Shown here piece after piece: positions 58,380 through 64,000 of a stretch of DNA of 64,000 bases; the first letter of the stretch is position 1; every line of letters begins with the position of its first letter. Source of the DNA: Piezodorus guildinii (lineage: Eukaryota > Arthropoda > Insecta > Hemiptera > Pentatomidae). The stretch lies in assembly GCA_023052935.1 (NCBI GenBank), contig CM041292.1, positions 39,625,639 through 39,689,638 on the forward strand, written 5' to 3'. The notes beneath the pieces are model-generated. The model had not been told where the DNA came from. It ran no database searches and was given only the letters and a program-made list of their open reading frames with translations. A program made the position numbers and the translations under genes.

Positions 58380-58640
58380 CTGGGAATGGTATTGTCTTGT
58401 GGATAGAGCTCTAATCTATTGTTCTCTAGATCCGCGGTTCAAATCTCGGCTATAGTTGGTAATGATTTATTGACCAAGGTGAATAGAGACTCTCCTGAGG
58501 ACATATAGCTTCTTAAAAGTTGGTAGCCAAAAATTGATGAAAGAATCCTGGCCACTGAGGGTGATCTTAGCGTAATAACTCCATTGCATGATCGTTGCCC
58601 TAAAAACGGTACAGATCCGGGTCGCCATAGATGGAAAGTA
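58380..58640 (+). mobile_element. SINE family A, copy 2
   Basis: Box A 'cttgtggatagagc' and box B 'ggttcaaatctc' are present, then 'gttggtagccaaaaattgatgaa', 'gtgatcttagcgtaataactcc' and 'catgatcgttgccc'. The end near 58640 is less certain. Confidence 0.75.
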
Positions 58641-59230
58641 AAGATAGATTTTATTTTTTATCTTATTATTTTATTTCGTTTATTTCCTAAAGGGGTTTTA
58701 TTCTTGTAACATGACTTTTGTCAGATTTTATTAGGTACGTTATTACTAACCAGTCGAGCATAAGTTATTACATGTCCTAGAAATACTTAAAGAAAAACTA
58801 CCACCAGAATTTCCATTTTCAACGACGAAGCTGAGAGCCTAACCGTTAATCCGACGCTTTGTTCCCTTGACCAGTATTAGAGGTGTACAGTTACTGGCAC
58901 CGGTGACATACAATAGTGTAGGTTTTCGAAGCCTTGGTAAGTTGAACTCTTTAATCACTTGATATCTTCAAAAGCACTTGGCCCGTTGCGGTTACGTCGT
59001 TCAACTGTAACTAGTACTTGCACCAAGCAATTATTTTTATTTGCCGATATTATTACAAAATATAGATCCATATTGCATCACATAAGCGGATCAGCATCGT
59101 AGATGATTTAATACGGTTGGCTTATTGTTTTATTTAAGGTTAATTTTAGTCTCTCCAGTGATACGAAAGAGTGAGAAATGCTGGTATCCCTGGGATCCTC
59201 CGTTTTCCTAAGTGGGGGAACAATCCTTGT

Positions 59231-59330
59231 CAGGGGTTCACAACCAGTGGTCCACGAACCCTTTGAGGTCCCCAGACGATGTCCAAAGAGAGTCCGCGAG
59301 ATGTCATGGGAAATAATTTTAAATTACTTT
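59231..59330. mobile_element. probable hAT transposon end
   Basis: 'caggggttcacaaccagtgg' followed by 'tccacgaaccctttgaggtcccc' and 'gtccgcgag' resembles the end of hAT (Charlie/ZBED-like) elements, which begin CAGNGGTTCCCAA and carry GGGGTCCGCG-type subterminal sequence. No transposase and no second end were found. Confidence 0.45.
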
Positions 59331-60714
59331 AACGCTAAATATTTGTGTAGCCTTGGTTTTCAATAAGATTCACACGATCTACTCGGACAAATTTAACATT
59401 ATAAATGACATATTTGCTGCTATTTACAATCTCAAATTGCCTTTTTTATAATGAGGTATAATATATAGAAATAATGAAAAATATGTTATTTCTTTAAGAA
59501 TATTTAAATAAATACCTTCTTGTATATGGTTATTGTTATTAATTTAACGTAATTTTATGCTTCTGTTGCAATCGGACGTTATTAAAGAGTAAGTCCTAAA
59601 TTATTTCAGAAGACAGTTTATTGCAGTTTATTTACCTGTTCTTCCTTCTACCTCCCCAACTCCACGTCTCCCTACAAATTTCAGGACTTATATTTCAAGA
59701 TGCGTAGTGCCAGAATCAGCCTTACGAAAAAAAAATAGGCAGATAATAAAATACTAAAGTATATAGTATTATAACAATAAATTCAATACAGAATTAAATT
59801 GTCTACAAAACAGAAAAAGAATCCCGGAAATCGGTTAAGAAATATCAGAAAAATAGCGTTGTAAAATTAGCTAATAAATTTAATTTCTCTTGAATAATTT
59901 AGTACTTATTATATTAGTTTATTACTTTGTTGAACTGCTATATTATCATTAGAAAATAATAAACCATTGTGTAATGATTTGGAGGGTTTTTTAATTTATC
60001 ACTTGTGAATAGAAAAAAATATTTATTTAATTATTGAGTTTTATACATTAATCTTTTCCAACCCGTAAGTTGGCTCAGAAACTTACCAGGCTTTTTATTT
60101 TTATAATGGGTATATAACCAGGAATCGTTTAAAACTATTATTACGTAGATAAGCTCTTTGTATCTTCATTTATTCTCATCTACTTTGAGTCATATATTGC
60201 GACGTCTTGGTGGAGCTAGAGAAAAGAAAAAGGGGAATCAGTTTTTTTTTTTTTTTTTTTTTTACAGTTTTTAAGATCTTTATTTTAAACAATATTGGTG
60301 TTTTAAAGCGGCTGATCTTCAAACGTAAATGACATATAATTTTATCTTAACTATAATCCTTAACAGTCCACTCGCTGGAAATAATGTCATTATGGTTTAT
60401 ATATTTCTTTTCACAGAGCTTAATAAAACTTAACTGACCCATATCCATTCCTTCAATATCGTCCATGCCTTTCTTTAAACATCTACTATCTTGTGGACAT
60501 ACTAAAAAGAAGCTATCTAGTATATAGAAGAAAATTCTATTTAAGTAGTATATTTTAATTGTATGAGATTTAATATGAGAATAATCTATCTAAATCATCA
60601 GAATAAAAAATTATATTGAAACTGAATACAAACTAAAACTAATATGGACATGCGCTTTACAGATTTTGAGCTCAGAAAAACAGACTCACATACAAAAACT
60701 ACAAACAATTTAAT
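59331..60714. other. AT-rich noncoding interval
   Basis: No gene recognised. A T run of 22 bases is found at 60242-60263. Confidence 0.45.
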
Positions 60715-60970
60715 CAAAAATTGTCAACCAACATATACGAACTCTTTATTTTTGTTTCCTTATAGAACTGCACGTACACAATAATAGACTGATTAACGTG
60801 TCAATTGCTGAAATGCTAGACAGAAGAAGGGTAAATAGGAACTAGATGAGAGACCTCTGCTAGAATAAAGCCTAAGAAGGGGTGCTGCTGGGTACCTTTC
60901 TTTCCTATGGCTGCCACGTCTGATCTCACTATTTGTACAGCACATTTGATTATTGTTTGAGAGCATCTGT
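60715..60970 (+). pseudogene. Jockey-type LINE 3' end, same subfamily as 53320
   Basis: 'ccaacatatacgaactcttt', 'aactgcacgtacac', 'ctagatgagagacctctgc', 'gaaggggtgctgctgggtac' and 'tgatctcactatttgtacagcacat' match the 53320 copy along its length. The coding end is decayed. Confidence 0.6.
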
Positions 60971-61794
60971 GAGGTGCAAATGAAGAAATATGAAGAAGAA
61001 AAAATTAATTAGTCACTAAAGTTGTATTTTTGAATTAATTCATTATTATATGCTTTCGTTTTTTCAATTTTGTATTTTTTTTATTGCGTTTTATTTTACT
61101 ACATATACGTTCTATATATTTTTTTTTTTTATTTGCTGCTTTTTAGCATTGAAGTGAATAGTAATTGATTTTTTCTAACGCTATATTTTGGTCTTACATT
61201 CCTGTTATGAATAATTTTATTGTTCTTGAGGAATCTAGTAAAGTAATAAATTTATTATTCAATTCGTTAGCTCAATTGGGGTTAAATTAACAATCGTATG
61301 TTAGTTATATTCGAACTCCATTTCTAAAGCGATGACACAAATCATTAAGTGAAGGGCAGACTATTGCCTCATAGCAGACTATCATGTTGTCGGACACGTA
61401 ATACATCGACAAATGATACATTTGCCGACTATAAGGTCAAATAGCTAGTAACTGCATCCCAGTGTAATTGTAACTGCATGAGGCAGCCACTTTAAAAATT
61501 TGTCATACAATAGGATACCTCAACGTCTCTTTCGCTAATAATTTTCGACCTAATTGTTAATAATAAAATATATTATCATAATGATAGCCTCTCCCATGGG
61601 CAGGTATTTAAGTAGTTGGCTATAGTAAGAAATTAATATATAAACAATTAAAATATTAAAGAATAGCAAATAATCCAAGAAAGAAAATCAAAAACAAGTA
61701 TACAAAAACCTCAATAACAAAACAGAATTCTCAAAAATATACACTGAAAGAAAATACAAAACTAAACATTCTTTAAAAACGTTTTTCCACCAGG
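60971..61794. other. AT-rich noncoding interval
   Basis: Nothing recognised. Confidence 0.4.
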
Positions 61795-62315
61795 ATTTGT
61801 CCTTCGCAACCAGCCACCAGTTTTCGCCTACAATCTGCGTCAAGTCGTCCCTCCATCTGCGATGTGGTCGCCCTGCTTTCCTCTCTCGGGATCCACTCCA
61901 TGCAAACTCTGGTCCATCTCTCGTCTTTCATCCTGCCCAGCCCAGCTCGATTTCAATCGATAGACCTCAACCCTTAGGCTTTTAATGTTTACCATCTGAA
62001 GAATATCTTCGTTTTTTATTTTTTCCCGTTTCTTGATAAACATTATACTCCTTAGTAGATGCATTTGCATTGTATTCAGCCTCAGATCAAGTTTTCTTGT
62101 TAGTGCCCAGGTTTGGACCCCATAGAGAACCGCAGGATATACACATGTGGACAGTACTTTTGTTTTGAGATCCAGTGGTAGATTGTTTTTATATATTTTT
62201 TGGAGAGACCAATATTTTCCCCATACCAGCTTGATTCTTCTTTCTTACTATTTTCCCTAAATGATATTTTTTGTCCTAAAAAAATATACTCCTCTACATA
62301 ATCTATCATACTATT
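61795..62315 (-). pseudogene. RTE-like LINE reverse transcriptase C-terminus, decayed
   Basis: The - strand reads MIDYVEEYIFLGQKISF, then after frame changes KTIYHWISKQKYCPHVYILRF, then SSWAGQDERREMDQS, and in another frame EGRLDADCRRKL. The family form is an x-YVDEYTYLGQRI block, a C-terminal 'WAGHVAR' helix region and a 'EWIPREGKR..GRPxxRW'-like end. The three pieces occur in the right order over 520 bases with at least two frameshifts. It is a remnant of the palm/thumb and C-terminal region only. Confidence 0.7.
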
Positions 62316-62325
62316 ATTTGCATAT

Positions 62326-62352
62326 ATTGGGTTGTTTCACATAAAATGTCCG
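62326..62352. repeat. possible solitary mariner-like terminal repeat
   Basis: 'ttgggttgtttcacataaaatgtccg' has the TTGGGTTGT opening seen at 10789 and 34562. No partner repeat or transposase lies nearby, so this is weak. Confidence 0.25.
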
Positions 62353-63285
62353 TTTATATAGTTTCTGAAATATATAAATGATTTTTTTAGGTCTCTGTTG
62401 TTTTCTTCCAAATGTTTATATATTTAAAGTAAACAGTTACTAATGCTCTATATCGGACATATATCGTCCGCAATTTGTAGGCTATTTAGCATTATACCAT
62501 TGATGGATATTCCCAGGCTTTCCTAATTTAACTCCCTGAATAATTTATTTAAAACACAACTAAACAGAATTATTTAAAACTAATGTAAATAATATTGACA
62601 ATTCATAAATATGCTACTGTATTGAAGAATGATCTTCGAATCTAATCAAGTCAATGACCATTGATGATTTCTAAATTATCCTTTATCTCTCTTGAAAAAC
62701 ATATGAAGGACTCCATCTTAATGAGCGTCAAACATGGAATTTTCGCAAAAGACTGAAACTATAATTGAACTCTGATTCCTCTTTTACGCTCCATTAACAC
62801 TTACTAAAAAGCTCTAATCTAGAACTTAACTATATGAGTAGTGTGTTAAGTGGAAGATAGCTTAAACGTATTTTTTTTGCATTTTTAATCTGTTTTATAA
62901 AAAGAAGTGTGTGCCTTTTTATACATTTTTTTATTACACAGCAAAAAGAATCAAGGCCCAGCTATTAAATCTCGAATGAAAGTAAAAAATACAAACTTTA
63001 TTGATTTAACTGATAAGAGGATTAAGAAGAAAATTGCGGGAATAACAGAAAATAATCTTAAACTGATTCAAGTTTTATTTTAAAATAAAATATTTTTTTA
63101 TTCAATTTATCATAAAAGTGCAGCTCGATTAGCAAACCAGATCAATATCAAAGTTTAACGTCAAAATTATTCTGACAACTTCAGGGTTATAACGTCATGT
63201 ATGTGACATTTGCTAATAATATACCGTGAATTAGTCCTTCATGTATTATTCAAAAAAATTTCCCAAAGTACTATTTTTAAAAAAT
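62353..63285. other. AT-rich noncoding interval
   Basis: Nothing recognised. Confidence 0.4.
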
Positions 63286-63790
63286 AATTCAATCCCTATC
63301 CAGCTCCACTCATCCATACAACCCTCCTAGAAGGTTGAAACGGCAGTGGCCCCGAGACATATTGTAACATCTATTCTGGAGTTCTGACACTGGTCAGATT
63401 CTCCTCTCATGTGCGGTGTGATTGTGGCTGTGGCGCCCTCACTTAGCTTCCGCTGGCTCTCACCAGTGATGCGGCTGAGAGGGAGGCGCTGGGATCCTTT
63501 GGACTCTGCTTGACCTTCCACAAGTGGGGGGACAAGCCCCGTCTGGGGTTCCCGAGCTGATTGTAAATATTGTACATAGGTATGAATGTGACATGTTTTG
63601 TTTATTTTTTTGTTAACTTCATTTATTTGTATTTATTTTGTCTATAAATTTTGTTATTGTATACGTTTATTTATTTTGATTTTATTTTATGTAATTTGAC
63701 TCTCCTTTTGTTTATATTGTAAATATTGTATAAATCAGATCCTGTAGCACTATTATTATTGTCTATTATGACAAATTGTAATATATACGA

Positions 63791-63832
<42 letters not shown>
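63286..63832 (+). mobile_element. Jockey-clade LINE 3' end with long 3'UTR and poly(A)
   Basis: The last codons read HPYNPPRRLKRQWPRDIL, stop TAA at 63365-63367, matching DNPPRRLKRRWPRDLL of the 26550 copy. A GC-rich proximal 3'UTR (63368-63550) is followed by an AT-rich distal 3'UTR also found alone at 24995, 56745 and 57022. The 40-base poly(A) tail ends at 63832. 5'-truncated to about 25 codons of the reverse transcriptase. Confidence 0.88.
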
Positions 63833-63834
<2 letters not shown>

Positions 63835-64000
63835 ATATTTCTGGTATGAATGAATAAATTCAGTTTAACCGATATCTAAATTAATGTAAATTCAAGAATT
63901 ATATTCCAATATATTTTACCTGGACCAAATAGTGTATATACCGGAGAACTATTCACAATCTGGAAAGTTATGACCATCATAATTAAACAAGAACACACAA
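63833..64000. other. AT-rich noncoding end of window
   Basis: Nothing recognised. Confidence 0.4.

Noticed and set aside
61797..61985. + strand frame at 61797
   Set aside because: The coding similarity (RTE-like C-terminus) is on the opposite strand.

Overview
This 64 kb window is AT-rich, gene-poor, repeat-dense nuclear DNA from an insect. The animal assignment rests on two Rebers-Riddiford RR-1 cuticular-protein genes with spliced exons, GT-AG introns and AATAAA signals. The repeat content (CR1-group, Jockey, I-like and RTE-like LINEs, mariners, tRNA-derived SINEs) also fits an insect. A hemipteran or related lineage is a guess; no order-diagnostic gene is present.

Host genes. At the left, 5190-5454 is the intact last exon of an RR-1 cuticle gene on the + strand whose earlier exons were not found and may lie outside the window. 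From 46622 to about 52960 lies a second RR-1 gene: TATA box, four-codon exon 1, a 4.66 kb intron, exon 2 (rest of signal peptide and N-terminal region), an 0.8 kb intron and exon 3 (chitin-binding region). Its splice phases only work if one base is missing in exon 2, and exon 3 carries two more small frame disturbances, so it is either a recent pseudogene or contains sequencing indels.

Mobile elements. The largest is a nearly complete CR1-group LINE on the - strand (14287-18418): 5'-truncated ORF1 (coiled coil, FP25K-like C-terminus), ORF2 (AP endonuclease plus reverse transcriptase) split by a single extra T, and a (TATTC)n-type 3' tail. It landed inside a copy of an unclassified interspersed repeat of about 830 bp (called RX here), flanked by a candidate ATTAG duplication. 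Truncated relatives lie at 7741, 26191 and 51560. Several Jockey subfamilies are present as 5'-truncated 3' ends (4310, 26550, 53320, 60715, 63286) or as 3'UTR-only copies (24995, 56745, 57022). I-like LINE ends lie at 20028, 20398 and 28760, and an RTE-like end at 61795. Decayed mariners occur at 10789, 24690 and 34562. Three tRNA-derived SINE families (A, B, C) are scattered across the window.

Less ordinary structures. A 1.3 kb element at 39096-40396 has about 34 bp terminal inverted repeats and repeated copies of a 20-mer. There is a long imperfect palindrome at 21410-21925, a perfect 33 bp hairpin between TA tracts at 13337-13412, six RX copies, a frameshifted unidentified coding remnant at 27650-28290, and two GC-rich islands (34200, 36960). 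The remaining intervals are AT-rich noncoding DNA in which I recognise nothing.
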